Shown: piece after piece, positions 49,548-58,155 of the stretch
Position numbering within the stretch: position 1 is the first letter of the stretch
Layout: each line of letters begins with the position of its first letter
Source: Sphingobium sp. 15-1
GTDB lineage: Bacteria; Pseudomonadota; Alphaproteobacteria; Sphingomonadales; Sphingomonadaceae
Assembly (NCBI RefSeq): GCF_013375535.1
Contig: NZ_JABXJG010000002.1
Span: forward strand, 186,001-250,000
Reading direction: 5' to 3'
DNA length: 64,000 bases
Notes under the pieces: model-generated
Seen by the model: only the letters and a program-made list of their open reading frames with translations
Databases searched by the model: none
What the model was told of the DNA's origin: nothing
Made by a program: the position numbers and the translations under genes

Positions 49548-50750
49548 TCAGTCGGCCTTCGGCTTTTCGTAAAGCAGCGGCGGCAGCTCGCCGCTCAGCA
49601 GATAGCCGCCCAGGGCACCGGCATTATTGTCGGCATCCTGGGTGACATGGTTGGCGGCGACCAGCGTGTCGCGCAGATAGCGCTGGATCGGGTTGGACTT
49701 GTACACGCCCCGCGCCCCGGTGCATTTGTAGAGCGTCAGCACCGCTTCCTCGCACTCGCGGCCGATGCGCGCCATGTCGAGCATATAATGGATGCGATCC
49801 TCGGTGGAGACCAGTTCGCGCCGTTCGACGATCTGCGTGCAATGCGCCATCATCTGTTCCATGCGGGCCTGCGATGCGCGGACCTTTGCAACGGCATTGG
49901 CGAGGCGATCCTTGACATAGGGGCTGAGCCGCGTCGCCGCGCCCGATCCATTGTCGACCCGCACCTGCATCTGGTCGATGAAGACGTCGATCGCCCCCTG
50001 CGCGAAGCCGATGATGACCGAAGAGACCGACGAATAGAAGACCATCGCAAAGGGGAAGAGATAGTTGGTCGGCCGATCGTCCATCTTGTAATCGATCATC
50101 GAATGGGCGCGGTGATCGGGGATGAAGGCGTCCTTGATCAACAGGCTCTTGGAGCCGGTGCCGGACAGGCCGAACGTGTACCAGTCGTCGATGATCTCAT
50201 AATCCTCGCGCTTCACCAGCAGGGCATGGCGGTCGATCGGCACGCCCTTTTCATTGCGTTCCAGCGCGCCGATAAAGGCCCAGGCGCCATGGTCGCTGCC
50301 GCTGGAGGTGGGCCAGCGGCCCTTGAGGCGCCAGCCGCCCTCCACCTTGGTCAATTCGCCCACCGGCGGATAGGAGGATGCGATGATGGTCTGGTCATCC
50401 TCGCCCCACACATCCTGCGCGGCGCGATCGTCCATGACGCCGAATTCCCAGTTATGGACGCCCAGGATCATCATTGCCCATGCGCTGGCGCAGCAGCCTC
50501 GGCCCAGTTCGCCCAGCACCCGCATGAAGACGATCGGGTTCATTTCCCATCCGCCATATTTTTTCGGCTGGAGGATGCGGAAGAAGCCGGCTTCGCGGAA
50601 CATGTCGATCACATCGTCCGGCACGCGGCGCGCCTCCTCAATCGCGTCGGCGCGGGCGCGCAGGCCGGGAACCATGGCGGCGGCGCGGGCGACAAGTTCC
50701 TTGGCTGTAGGAATTTCACTGGCCTTCTGGTCCAGTACGGCAACGGACAT
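49548..50750 (-). CDS. FMN/FAD-dependent aromatic monooxygenase, oxygenase component (HsaA-like)
   Basis: A 400-residue flavoprotein with an acyl-CoA dehydrogenase fold, close to HsaA and other two-component phenol hydroxylases. It would hydroxylate a phenolic ring to a catechol with reduced flavin from the partner reductase. Recognisable parts are FREAGFFRILQPKKYGGWEMNP, GCCASAWAMMILGVHNWEF, the flavin contact SGSDHGAWAFIGA and WYTFGLSGTGSKSL, and RYLRDTLVAANHVTQDADNNAGALGGYLLSGELPP at the end. The start at 50750 follows AGGAG by eight bases; a GTG-type upstream start at 50780 is less likely. It lies 42 bp after the flavin reductase gene. Confidence 0.9.
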   Translation of the reverse strand: MSVAVLDQKASEIPTAKELVARAAAMVPGLRARADAIEEARRVPDDVIDMFREAGFFRILQPKKYGGWEMNPIVFMRVLGELGRGCCASAWAMMILGVHNWEFGVMDDRAAQDVWGEDDQTIIASSYPPVGELTKVEGGWRLKGRWPTSSGSDHGAWAFIGALERNEKGVPIDRHALLVKREDYEIIDDWYTFGLSGTGSKSLLIKDAFIPDHRAHSMIDYKMDDRPTNYLFPFAMVFYSSVSSVIIGFAQGAIDVFIDQMQVRVDNGSGAATRLSPYVKDRLANAVAKVRASQARMEQMMAHCTQIVERRELVSTEDRIHYMLDMARIGRECEEAVLTLYKCTGARGVYKSNPIQRYLRDTLVAANHVTQDADNNAGALGGYLLSGELPPLLYEKPKAD

Positions 50751-50792
50751 GGCGGGCTCTCCTTGTATCTTGTTATTCACGTATCTTGTTGT

Positions 50793-51335
50793 TCACTGGA
50801 TCGGGCGTTCGGGCAGGAATGCCCCGTCGAAATAGATGAGCGGGTCGCCCCCCGGTTCGCGCAGCAGCACGCCCAGCACATCGCAGATGAAGATGTCGTG
50901 CGTGCTGGCTTCGATGCTTTCGCCCACAAGGCAGTCGAAGCTGGCGAGCGCGCTTCCGAGCAAAGGCGCGCCGCTGGTGGCGGTGAGCCAGTTGCCTTCC
51001 GCGAATTTCTCCTCCGGCGGGACGCCTCCGGCAAAGCGCTTGGCCAGCGGCAGGGCATCATCACCCAGCACATTGACGCCCAATATGCGCGACTGGCTGA
51101 TGATATTATGCGCCCAGGTGGAGCGGTTGATGCAGACCAGCAGCCGCGCCGGTTCCGCCGTAACGGACGCCACCGCCGTCGCCGTCAGCCCGGCCCACCC
51201 CTCACGCCCCTGCCCTGGCGCGACCGAAGTGATGATCGTGCACGCCCCGGCCAGGCGCCGCATGCCCTGCCGAAACAGGTCGGGCTTGGGCGCCATGGGC
51301 GACGACGGGATGGAATGGGCGAGCGCGGCGGCCAT
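50793..51335 (-). CDS. Flavin reductase of the two-component monooxygenase (HsaB-like)
   Basis: A 180-residue flavin reductase-like split-barrel protein. The FMN-binding part is DLFRQGMRRLAGACTIITS, GWAGLTATAVASVTAEPARLLVCINRSTW, and FAGGVPPEEKFAEGNW. The end HDIFICDVLGVLLREPGGDPLIYFDGAF resembles HsaB/HpaC members. It supplies reduced flavin to the oxygenase encoded next. The ATG at 51335 has GGAGAGG upstream. It sits between the C-C hydrolase gene (5 bp) and the monooxygenase gene. Confidence 0.92.
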   Translation of the reverse strand: MAAALAHSIPSSPMAPKPDLFRQGMRRLAGACTIITSVAPGQGREGWAGLTATAVASVTAEPARLLVCINRSTWAHNIISQSRILGVNVLGDDALPLAKRFAGGVPPEEKFAEGNWLTATSGAPLLGSALASFDCLVGESIEASTHDIFICDVLGVLLREPGGDPLIYFDGAFLPERPIQ

Positions 51336-51340
51336 GGCTG

Positions 51341-52228
51341 TCAGACCTCTCCGGTGGTCAGATATTTGACCACCACGGCATCGAATTCCTCGGGGCTTTC
51401 ATATTGTGGCCAGTGACCGCAATCCTTCCGCATGACGTAGAGCTTGCCTTTCTTGAGGCGCGGCAGGGCGGCCTCGGCGGCGGGGACGTCATGGATCGGG
51501 TTGTGCGTGGTCCACAGCAGCAGGGCTTCCTGCTCGATCTTTTCCAGTTCCATCGCGTCGGGCATCGCCTTGCCGCCGCCAGCCTTGGCCTGGTTCAGAC
51601 GGGCGAAGACGAGTGGGGCGGACTTCTGAAAATCGGGCCGCGAATAGATGGCGAGGCGGGATTCGATCAGCTCGTCGGTCAGAAGATCCCAATTGCCTTC
51701 ATAGATGAGCCACTGCATCCGTTCCTTGATGCTCTCGAAGCTGGGCGGCTTACCGTAATTCTTCTCGGTCAGCGTGGCGAGGTTGACCAGATCCTGGCGG
51801 CCCTTGTCAGTCATGATCGGAATGCCGCCGGCGGTATTGAGGATCAGGCGCAGGCAGCGTTCGGGATATTTGACCGCGAACAGGCCGGTTACCAGCCCGC
51901 CCAGAGATTCGCCGGAAATATGCGCCTTCTCGATGCCGAGCACGTCCATCAACTCCTTGAGTTGATCGGCATAGATGCTGGCGGGATATTCGATGTCGGT
52001 CTTCTTTTCCGACAGGCCGTGGCCGACGAAATCGAAGGCGATGACGTGGAAATGCTCGCCCAATGGCACCACATTTTTGGAATAGGCCTCGATATGGCCG
52101 CCGATGCCGTGCATCAGGAACAGGGCTTCGGGTTTGCCCTTGCCCGCTTCGGCAATGCGTACGCGGCCGAAGCTGGGCGTGTCGACATAGCGGATTTCGG
52201 CGCCGAGAAAATCGATCCAGATAGACAT
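51341..52228 (-). CDS. Meta-cleavage-product C-C hydrolase (alpha/beta hydrolase, HsaD/BphD-like)
   Basis: A 295-residue alpha/beta hydrolase. It would cleave the 2-hydroxy-6-oxo-dienoate made by ring fission. Features are LFLMHGIGGHIEAY (oxyanion region), AFDFVGHGLSEK, the nucleophile S108 in ISGESLGGLV, and the catalytic His in KDCGHWPQYESPEEF. The last phrase is typical of meta-cleavage hydrolases. The start at 52228 has AGGGAG upstream, which rules out the GTG at 52234. It lies 29 bp after the extradiol dioxygenase gene, and the order dioxygenase-hydrolase-reductase-monooxygenase supports the pathway. Confidence 0.92.
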   Translation of the reverse strand: MSIWIDFLGAEIRYVDTPSFGRVRIAEAGKGKPEALFLMHGIGGHIEAYSKNVVPLGEHFHVIAFDFVGHGLSEKKTDIEYPASIYADQLKELMDVLGIEKAHISGESLGGLVTGLFAVKYPERCLRLILNTAGGIPIMTDKGRQDLVNLATLTEKNYGKPPSFESIKERMQWLIYEGNWDLLTDELIESRLAIYSRPDFQKSAPLVFARLNQAKAGGGKAMPDAMELEKIEQEALLLWTTHNPIHDVPAAEAALPRLKKGKLYVMRKDCGHWPQYESPEEFDAVVVKYLTTGEV

Positions 52229-52257
52229 AATCACTCCCTGATTGGATTGGCCACTAT

Positions 52258-53157
52258 TCAGTCGGCCATGTTCATGTTGCGGGCATGGCCCCAGTCCGAC
52301 ATGCGGTCGTAGATTTGCGGCTCCCAGTTCGCCTCGTCGATCACCAGGCCGCCATGACCCAGTTCCATCCCGAAGCCCGAGGGAGTCCGCATGTAAAAGC
52401 TGAACATCTGGTCATTCGGATGGTGCCCGAGTTCCAGCACGATCGGGATACCGGCCTTCTTGGCGCGATCGCAGGCCAGGCCGACATCATTCATGTCCCG
52501 ATATTCCAGCATCAGGTGATTGAGCCGCTTGGACGACGGGAAAGAGCCTGTCGCGAGCGAGTGGTGACGCCCAGTGGCGCTGTGGAAGAAGGTCGCGTCC
52601 GCGTAGACGCCCGGCGCGATGAGCTGCCGGATGCGGTCGCTGTAGCGCAGACCCAATATGTCGCGATACCAGGCGACGCCTTCGTCATAATCACGCGAGA
52701 CCGGCAGGATATGGCCGATGCCAAGGTCGCCGGTCGTGAAGCCCGCGCCGCGCAAGATGGGCGAAAGATGGCCGCCATCCTGAACGAAACCAGTGCGCCC
52801 GCTGAAAAATTCGTGGGTGACGCCATTCGGGTCGGTGAGGCTGTAGAGCCGGACAACGCAGCGCGCCGCCGCTCGCCCGGCATCTTCCTCACGCACGTCC
52901 GCACCCTTAGCGCGAAGCGCGGCGACATAGACGTCCAGTTCCTCCGCCGAGCCGACATCCCAACCCGCATGGGTCAGGTCATCGTCAACCCCCTGGGTGG
53001 CGAGCATCCGCCAGGGATGATCGTCCATGCGCAGGCCAAGGCCGCCGTCGGGTGTCGTCACCGTGCCCAGGCCAACGATGTCGGTTGCAAAGCTGCGCCA
53101 GGCGTCAAGATCGCTGACGCTGAAAACAACATAGGCGAGATTTTGCAATTCTGCCAT
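52258..53157 (-). CDS. Type I extradiol (VOC) dioxygenase, HsaC/BphC-like
   Basis: A 299-residue two-domain vicinal-oxygen-chelate dioxygenase that opens a catecholic ring next to its hydroxyls. The iron ligands in the C-terminal domain are H149 (GIGHILPV), H214 (RLNHLMLEY) and E265 (GFGMELGHGG), all in place. Active-site YMRTPSGFGMELG is the standard signature. The N-terminal domain is the degenerate copy. It is the first gene of the minus-strand operon and faces the LysR gene across a 123-bp gap. Substrate preference (steroid-type, biphenyl-type or other catechol) cannot be read from the sequence. Confidence 0.93.
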   Translation of the reverse strand: MAELQNLAYVVFSVSDLDAWRSFATDIVGLGTVTTPDGGLGLRMDDHPWRMLATQGVDDDLTHAGWDVGSAEELDVYVAALRAKGADVREEDAGRAAARCVVRLYSLTDPNGVTHEFFSGRTGFVQDGGHLSPILRGAGFTTGDLGIGHILPVSRDYDEGVAWYRDILGLRYSDRIRQLIAPGVYADATFFHSATGRHHSLATGSFPSSKRLNHLMLEYRDMNDVGLACDRAKKAGIPIVLELGHHPNDQMFSFYMRTPSGFGMELGHGGLVIDEANWEPQIYDRMSDWGHARNMNMAD

Positions 53158-53226
53158 CGATCCACTCCTGCCTCTCGCTTGCCGCGAGCTGATGGGACTG
53201 GATTAGCGCCGCCAGACTATTGCCAG

Positions 53227-53265
53227 AAACGATATATTTGGATAGTCACTATTGTCATAAACGAT
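53227..53265. promoter_or_regulatory. Probable LysR-binding region
   Basis: In the divergent gap, ATAGT-C-ACTAT (53242-53252) is a perfect inverted repeat. AAACGAT occurs at 53227-53233 and 53259-53265, exactly 32 bp apart (about three helix turns). This is a likely binding region for the LysR protein whose gene starts at 53281. Confidence 0.5.
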
Positions 53266-53280
53266 CACTGGGCGAGAGCG

Positions 53281-54183
53281 ATGCAACTGAGGGATTTCGA
53301 CGTCAACCTGTTGGTCACGATGGAGGCGATCTGGACCAACCGCAACGTATCCAACGCTGCAAGGACGCTGAACCTGGCGCAGTCCACGGTCAGCGCCGCG
53401 CTCAACCGGCTGCGGCAGGCGCTGGACGATGAACTGTTCACCTGGTCGGGCAGCGAAATGGTGCCGACGCCGCTGGCCGAACAAATCATGCCGGACGTGT
53501 CCCAATTGCTGAATGGTGTGCGGGCAGTCATCACCAAGTCACGCGGCCAGATCGATACTGTCGAGCGGCGGCTGGTGATTGCGACGGCAGACTATGTCGC
53601 GGCGCTGGTCGGCGGGCCGTTGCTGACGCGGGCGGCTATAGAGGCTCCACAACTGTCCTTCGACTTTGTCGAGATCCGGCCGCAATTCCTCAACCGCTCG
53701 ACCCGGCCAGACATCGACCTGTTCGTCTTTCCGGCCAATGCGCTGCGCGTATCGGGCATGGAACGGGAATTGCTCTATCGCGACACTTATGTCTGCATCG
53801 GCGCGGAGGATAATGACGCGCTCTACCCCGGAATGTCGGCCGATGAATTTCTGGCGCTGCGCCATGTCGGTTATTCGGCGCTGCCCCGCGTGTCGTTCAA
53901 CCATGAAACCATGTTGTGGGACGAGCTGGGCAAGGCCGCGAACCTCCGCCTCACCATGGGCAATTATCTGATCTTCGCCCGGATCGTCGCAGGCAGCGAC
54001 GCGGTCGCCATCCTGCCCAGGCGACTGGCCACGACGCTGAAGGGGGAATGGAAGCTCAAATGGATCGAGCCTCCCCTTCCCACCCCGGAAATCGACATCT
54101 CGGCCACCTGGCGGCCCGATCAATCGAAGGACATTGCGCTGACCTGGCTGCGTCAGGCGCTGGTCGACATCATGGCTATGTAG
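53281..54183 (+). CDS. LysR family transcriptional regulator
   Basis: A 300-residue regulator of the NodD/LinR-like branch. The winged helix-turn-helix covers residues 1-60 (MQLRDFDVNLLVTMEAIWTNRNVSNAARTLNLAQSTVSAALNRLRQALDDELF). The LysR substrate-binding domain fills the rest. GCGAGAGCG precedes the ATG. The same frame is open far upstream, but that part is antisense to the dioxygenase gene and not coding. It is divergent from the meta-cleavage operon and convergent with the flavoprotein at 54191, so it probably activates the operon in response to a substrate or ring-cleavage intermediate. Confidence 0.92.
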   Translation: MQLRDFDVNLLVTMEAIWTNRNVSNAARTLNLAQSTVSAALNRLRQALDDELFTWSGSEMVPTPLAEQIMPDVSQLLNGVRAVITKSRGQIDTVERRLVIATADYVAALVGGPLLTRAAIEAPQLSFDFVEIRPQFLNRSTRPDIDLFVFPANALRVSGMERELLYRDTYVCIGAEDNDALYPGMSADEFLALRHVGYSALPRVSFNHETMLWDELGKAANLRLTMGNYLIFARIVAGSDAVAILPRRLATTLKGEWKLKWIEPPLPTPEIDISATWRPDQSKDIALTWLRQALVDIMAM

Positions 54184-54190
54184 TCCGGCA

Positions 54191-55642
54191 TCAGCCCATG
54201 GCGGCGTGGGCACCGGCGATCCGGCCGAACACCGCGCCGCTGGTCAGGCCCGCGCCGCCGGGATAGCGATCATAATAAAGGCCGCCGACCAGTTCGCCCG
54301 CCGCGTAGAGCCCGGCGATCGCCTCGCCTTCCTCGCTCTGGACGCGGGCCTGCTCGTCGATCGCCAATCCGCCGAAGGTCAGCGTGATGCCGCATGTGAC
54401 CTCATAAGCGACAAAGGGCGGCTCGCGCAGCGCCCGCGCCCAATTGCTCTTGTTGATCGCAAGACCCCGGGTGCCGCGTCCATCCTTCACCGCAGGGTTG
54501 AAGGGCACGTCCTCATCCACCGCTGCATTGAATTCCGCGATTGTCCGCAGCATGGCGTCGCGATCAATGCCTTCCAGCTTGGCCGCCAATCCTTCCAGCG
54601 TATCCGATTCGAACCGCGCCGCTCGCGGCACGCGATATTCGTCGGGCAGGATAGGGATCGACTGGGCGTCGAACAATTGCCAGCCCGTGCCGCCGGGCTG
54701 GCGCAGAATCGCCGCGCCCATTTTCGAGTAGGTATAGTTGCGGAAATCAGACCCTTCGTCGAAAAAACGTTCGCCATTTCGGTTCACGACTATACCGAGC
54801 GTGAAATAATTTTTCTGCTGGTTGAGCATGGCGATATTACCGAAGTCCTCGGCTCCCGCGTCGAAGAAGACGCTGTGGCAGCCCGACCAGTTGCCGTGCG
54901 ACCGCGCCCCGATGGCGAAGGCGGCCTGGATTACGTTGCCCGTATTGTAGCGCGACCCTCGGACCTTCGCCAGATCCCAGCCCTGCCCCAAAGTGCGCAC
55001 CCGCCATTCGGCATTGGCATGATAGCCGCCCGCCGCCAACACGACCGCATCGGCCTGCAGCGCCTCGCCATTGACGATGACGCCCTCCACCCTATGCCGA
55101 TTGCCGATCAATTGTTCGACCTTATGGTCATAGCGGATCGTGACGCCCAGCGCTTCGGCACGGCGGAACAGCGCGTCCACCAGGCCGACTCCGCCGCCTG
55201 CCGTCTCGACCGTCAGGCCGCCCCAGAAGATGTTCCGCCCGTCGACCTTGAAGGATTGCCGGCCATAAGCGGGCAGGAAGCGCACGCCCTGATCGCGCAT
55301 CCATGACAGGGTCGGCAGGCTTTGCTGCACCAATATGTCGATCAGCAGCGGGTCGGCGCGATAGCCGCTGAGTTCGCACAGATCGAGGTAGAATTTCTCC
55401 GCATCATAGCGCCCGAAGTCGCTGCTGTCCCGTTCCTGCTCGGTAAGGTCGGGGACGAGGCGGACAATATCCTCCACCCCGTCATAGACGGTGCGGAACG
55501 CCCCGCCGGTAAAGGCGGAGTTGCCGCCCCGCGCCGTTTTCGGCGCCCGTTCCAGCACGGTGACCTTCGCGCCGCCCTCCGCCGCGGCGATCGCCGCGCA
55601 GAGCGCCGCATTGCCCGCGCCCACCACCAGGACATTCCGCAT
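54191..55642 (-). CDS. FAD-dependent dehydrogenase of the TcuA (tricarballylate dehydrogenase) type
   Basis: A 483-residue flavoprotein. The N-terminus NVLVVGAGNAALCAAIAAAEGGAKVTVLERAPKTARGGNSAFTGG has the FAD motif with the NAALCAA variant seen in TcuA proteins. The C-terminus is LTFGGLAIDEQARVQSEEGEAIAGLYAAGELVGGLYYDRYPGGAGLTSGAVFGRIAGAHA. TcuA oxidises tricarballylate to cis-aconitate. This protein is likely a relative acting on a polycarboxylate or other saturated acid. It is a single gene divergent from the TBDR and related to the paralog at 59607. Confidence 0.88.
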   Translation of the reverse strand: MRNVLVVGAGNAALCAAIAAAEGGAKVTVLERAPKTARGGNSAFTGGAFRTVYDGVEDIVRLVPDLTEQERDSSDFGRYDAEKFYLDLCELSGYRADPLLIDILVQQSLPTLSWMRDQGVRFLPAYGRQSFKVDGRNIFWGGLTVETAGGGVGLVDALFRRAEALGVTIRYDHKVEQLIGNRHRVEGVIVNGEALQADAVVLAAGGYHANAEWRVRTLGQGWDLAKVRGSRYNTGNVIQAAFAIGARSHGNWSGCHSVFFDAGAEDFGNIAMLNQQKNYFTLGIVVNRNGERFFDEGSDFRNYTYSKMGAAILRQPGGTGWQLFDAQSIPILPDEYRVPRAARFESDTLEGLAAKLEGIDRDAMLRTIAEFNAAVDEDVPFNPAVKDGRGTRGLAINKSNWARALREPPFVAYEVTCGITLTFGGLAIDEQARVQSEEGEAIAGLYAAGELVGGLYYDRYPGGAGLTSGAVFGRIAGAHAAMG

Positions 55643-55665
55643 ATAGTCTCTCCTATCATGAATGA

Positions 55666-55690
55666 CGATAATCGCTATCGATAATTATCG
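55666..55690. promoter_or_regulatory. Overlapping palindromes in the flavoprotein/TBDR promoter region
   Basis: CGATAATTATCG (55679-55690) is a perfect palindrome. Overlapping it, CGATA-N5-TATCG (55666-55680) is a second inverted repeat. They lie 24-48 bp before the flavoprotein start and about 95 bp before the TBDR start. A dimeric repressor site is likely; the regulator is not obvious, since LysR sites usually look different. Confidence 0.5.
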
Positions 55691-55783
55691 CTTCACTCGA
55701 TGATGGCGATGTTCTAGCCCTGTGGTCAAGGGGAAAGCCGAGGCATCGTCAAAACAAGCCGACGGCCAATGGGAGAGAAGAAG

Positions 55784-58093
55784 ATGACGTTCGCGCGCCT
55801 AGCAGCAGCCGTGTCCAGCACCGCAATTGCCATGTCCTTTCTGCCCGCCGGGGTCGCTCTGGCGCAGGAGGCGGCGCAGCCCGACATGGGCGCCGACATC
55901 ATCGTCACCGCTACCAAGCGGGCGGAATCGATCAACGATGTTCCCATGTCGATCAGCGCCGCTTCCGGAGACGAGCTGGTCAAGGCGGGCATCCAGAGCG
56001 CCAATGATCTGGGCAAGATCGTGCCGGGCTTCACCTTCACCCAGTCGGCCTACAGCACGCCGGTCTATTCGCTGCGCGGCGTGGGCTTCTACAATTACGA
56101 CATCGGTTCCACGCCGACCGTGACGGTCTATCAGGACGAGGCGCCCCTGCCCTTTTCCGCGATGACCCGCAGCGCCAGTTTCGACCTGGAACGGGTGGAA
56201 GTGTTGAAGGGTCCACAGGGCCTGTTGTTCGGGTCCAATTCGACCGGCGGTGCGGTGAACTATATCGCCGCCCGCCCGACCGACCATCTGACCGCCGGGG
56301 CCGACGCCAGCTATGGCCGCTTCGATAGCTGGGATCTGGGCGGCTTCGTGTCCGGCCCCCTGAGCGATACGGTTGCGGTGCGGATCGCGGCCCGGCATGA
56401 AGGATCGGGCGAATGGCAGCGCAGCGCAACCCGGCCCAATGATCGCAACGGCAAGCGCGACTTCACCCAGCTTCGCGGCCTCATCGATTATAAGGGAGAG
56501 CGTTTGAAGGCGAAGATCGGCTTCAACGCCTTCTGGGACAAATCCGACGTGCAGGCGGCGCAGCTTATCCAGGTCAATCCGCTGATACCGCCCTTCGTCG
56601 ATCCGCGCCTGGCGAACCAGCCGATCGTCACATCCGACGCCCGTGTGGGCGACTGGACGGCGGGCCTCAATCCCCGCCGCGACGACCGCCAGTGGCAGGT
56701 AACGGGCCGGTTCGACTATGAGCTTAGCGACAGCGTGACGCTGACCTCGCTCACCTCCTATTCCGACTATAAGCAGCATGACGTGGTCGACCCTGACGGC
56801 ACCGCGCTGGTGCTGGTCGACACGATCGACAGCGGGCGGATCAAGGCCTTCTTTCAGGAAGTGCGGCTTTCGGGCGAGTTCGGCTCCGGCAGTCGCTGGA
56901 TCGTGGGCGCCAACCATGAAAACAACAAGGTGGATGAAGTCCAGCGGCTGACTTCGACCGAAGCGTCCGGCTTCGCGCCCTTCGCCGTCTTCTTCGGCCT
57001 GCCGGTGCCCGACCAGATCCCGATTTCTTCGGAGCAGCGGTTCAAGACCTATGGCGTCTTCGGCAATGTCGACATGGTGCTGAGCGATACCATCACGCTG
57101 CATGGCGGGCTTCGCTATACCGACACGTCGGACAAGTTCACGGGCTGCACCGGCAACAGCGCCAATGGTAGTCTGGCGGTCGGCCTGGGCATCATCACCC
57201 AGGGCGATCCCCTGGCGCTCGGTCCCAATCCGCAATGCACGCAGCTCAATGCCGCTCTGCAACCGACGATCACCCGGACCAAGCTGGCGCAGGACAATCT
57301 GTCCTGGCGCGGCGGCATCGACTTCAAGCCCAATAAGGACACGCTGCTCTATGCCAGCGTCAGTCGCGGTTATAAGGTCGGCGCCTTCCCGTTGATCCCG
57401 GCATCGTCGGACTCGCAATATACGCCGGTGACGCAGGAAAAGCTGACCGCCTATGAAGCCGGTTTCAAGCTGACGCTGCTGGATCGGAAACTGCAACTGA
57501 ACGGCGCGATATTCCACTATGACTATCGCGATAAGCAGACTCTGGGCAGCGTTATTCTGACACCCAATATATTCGGCCCGCTGAACCTGCTGGTCAATAT
57601 TCCCAAGTCGAAGGTGACGGGTGCCGAACTACAGGCGGTGCTGCGTCCGGTGCGGGGGCTGACACTGAATGCAGGCGTGACTTATGTCCGAAGCCGCATC
57701 GGGGACTTCGTGAACTTCGATCCCTATGGCGTGGTCGAGAATTTCAAGGGCGAATCCTTCCCCAACACGCCGCGCTGGCAATGGTCGGTGGCCGCCGATT
57801 ACGAATTCCCGGTATCGCAGACGCTCAACGCCTTTATTGGCGGCAATATCAACGGCCGCAGCAAGACCAACGGCGCACTCGGGCAAAATCCGACGCTGGC
57901 GATCGACGGCTATACTCTTATCGACCTGCGCGCCGGAATTGCCAGCGCCAACGACCGCTGGCGCTTCAGCATCTGGGGCCGCAATGTCGGTGATAAATAT
58001 TATTGGACCAATGCCTACAAGATCGCGGACGTATCCGCCCGCTTCGCCGGTATGCCAGCGACCTACGGCGCGACGCTTTCTGTCCGTTACTGA
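55784..58093 (+). CDS. TonB-dependent outer-membrane receptor
   Basis: A 769-residue TBDR, similar in type to that at 6377. The signal peptide ends PAGVALAQE. The TonB-box-like GADIIVTATKRAESINDVPMSISA is followed by a plug with LRGVGFYNYDIGSTPTV and VLKGPQGLLFGSNSTGGAVNYIAARP. The barrel ends TYGATLSVRY with a terminal aromatic residue. GGGAGAGAAG fits the ATG at 55784 better than that at 55769. It heads a run of genes: isochorismatase-fold protein, lyase, flavoprotein and SDR. The substrate of that pathway is its likely cargo. Confidence 0.93.
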   Translation: MTFARLAAAVSSTAIAMSFLPAGVALAQEAAQPDMGADIIVTATKRAESINDVPMSISAASGDELVKAGIQSANDLGKIVPGFTFTQSAYSTPVYSLRGVGFYNYDIGSTPTVTVYQDEAPLPFSAMTRSASFDLERVEVLKGPQGLLFGSNSTGGAVNYIAARPTDHLTAGADASYGRFDSWDLGGFVSGPLSDTVAVRIAARHEGSGEWQRSATRPNDRNGKRDFTQLRGLIDYKGERLKAKIGFNAFWDKSDVQAAQLIQVNPLIPPFVDPRLANQPIVTSDARVGDWTAGLNPRRDDRQWQVTGRFDYELSDSVTLTSLTSYSDYKQHDVVDPDGTALVLVDTIDSGRIKAFFQEVRLSGEFGSGSRWIVGANHENNKVDEVQRLTSTEASGFAPFAVFFGLPVPDQIPISSEQRFKTYGVFGNVDMVLSDTITLHGGLRYTDTSDKFTGCTGNSANGSLAVGLGIITQGDPLALGPNPQCTQLNAALQPTITRTKLAQDNLSWRGGIDFKPNKDTLLYASVSRGYKVGAFPLIPASSDSQYTPVTQEKLTAYEAGFKLTLLDRKLQLNGAIFHYDYRDKQTLGSVILTPNIFGPLNLLVNIPKSKVTGAELQAVLRPVRGLTLNAGVTYVRSRIGDFVNFDPYGVVENFKGESFPNTPRWQWSVAADYEFPVSQTLNAFIGGNINGRSKTNGALGQNPTLAIDGYTLIDLRAGIASANDRWRFSIWGRNVGDKYYWTNAYKIADVSARFAGMPATYGATLSVRY

Positions 58094-58155
58094 TCCTTTC
58101 CGCCGGTCGGTGACCTGTCCCCGCCCGGCCTGTCCCGAAACCCGGAGAATGATGA

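Noticed and set aside
52285-53280. A 332-codon upstream extension of the LysR gene
   Set aside because: The extension runs antisense through the dioxygenase gene. LysR proteins start exactly at the helix-turn-helix, at the ATG 53281.
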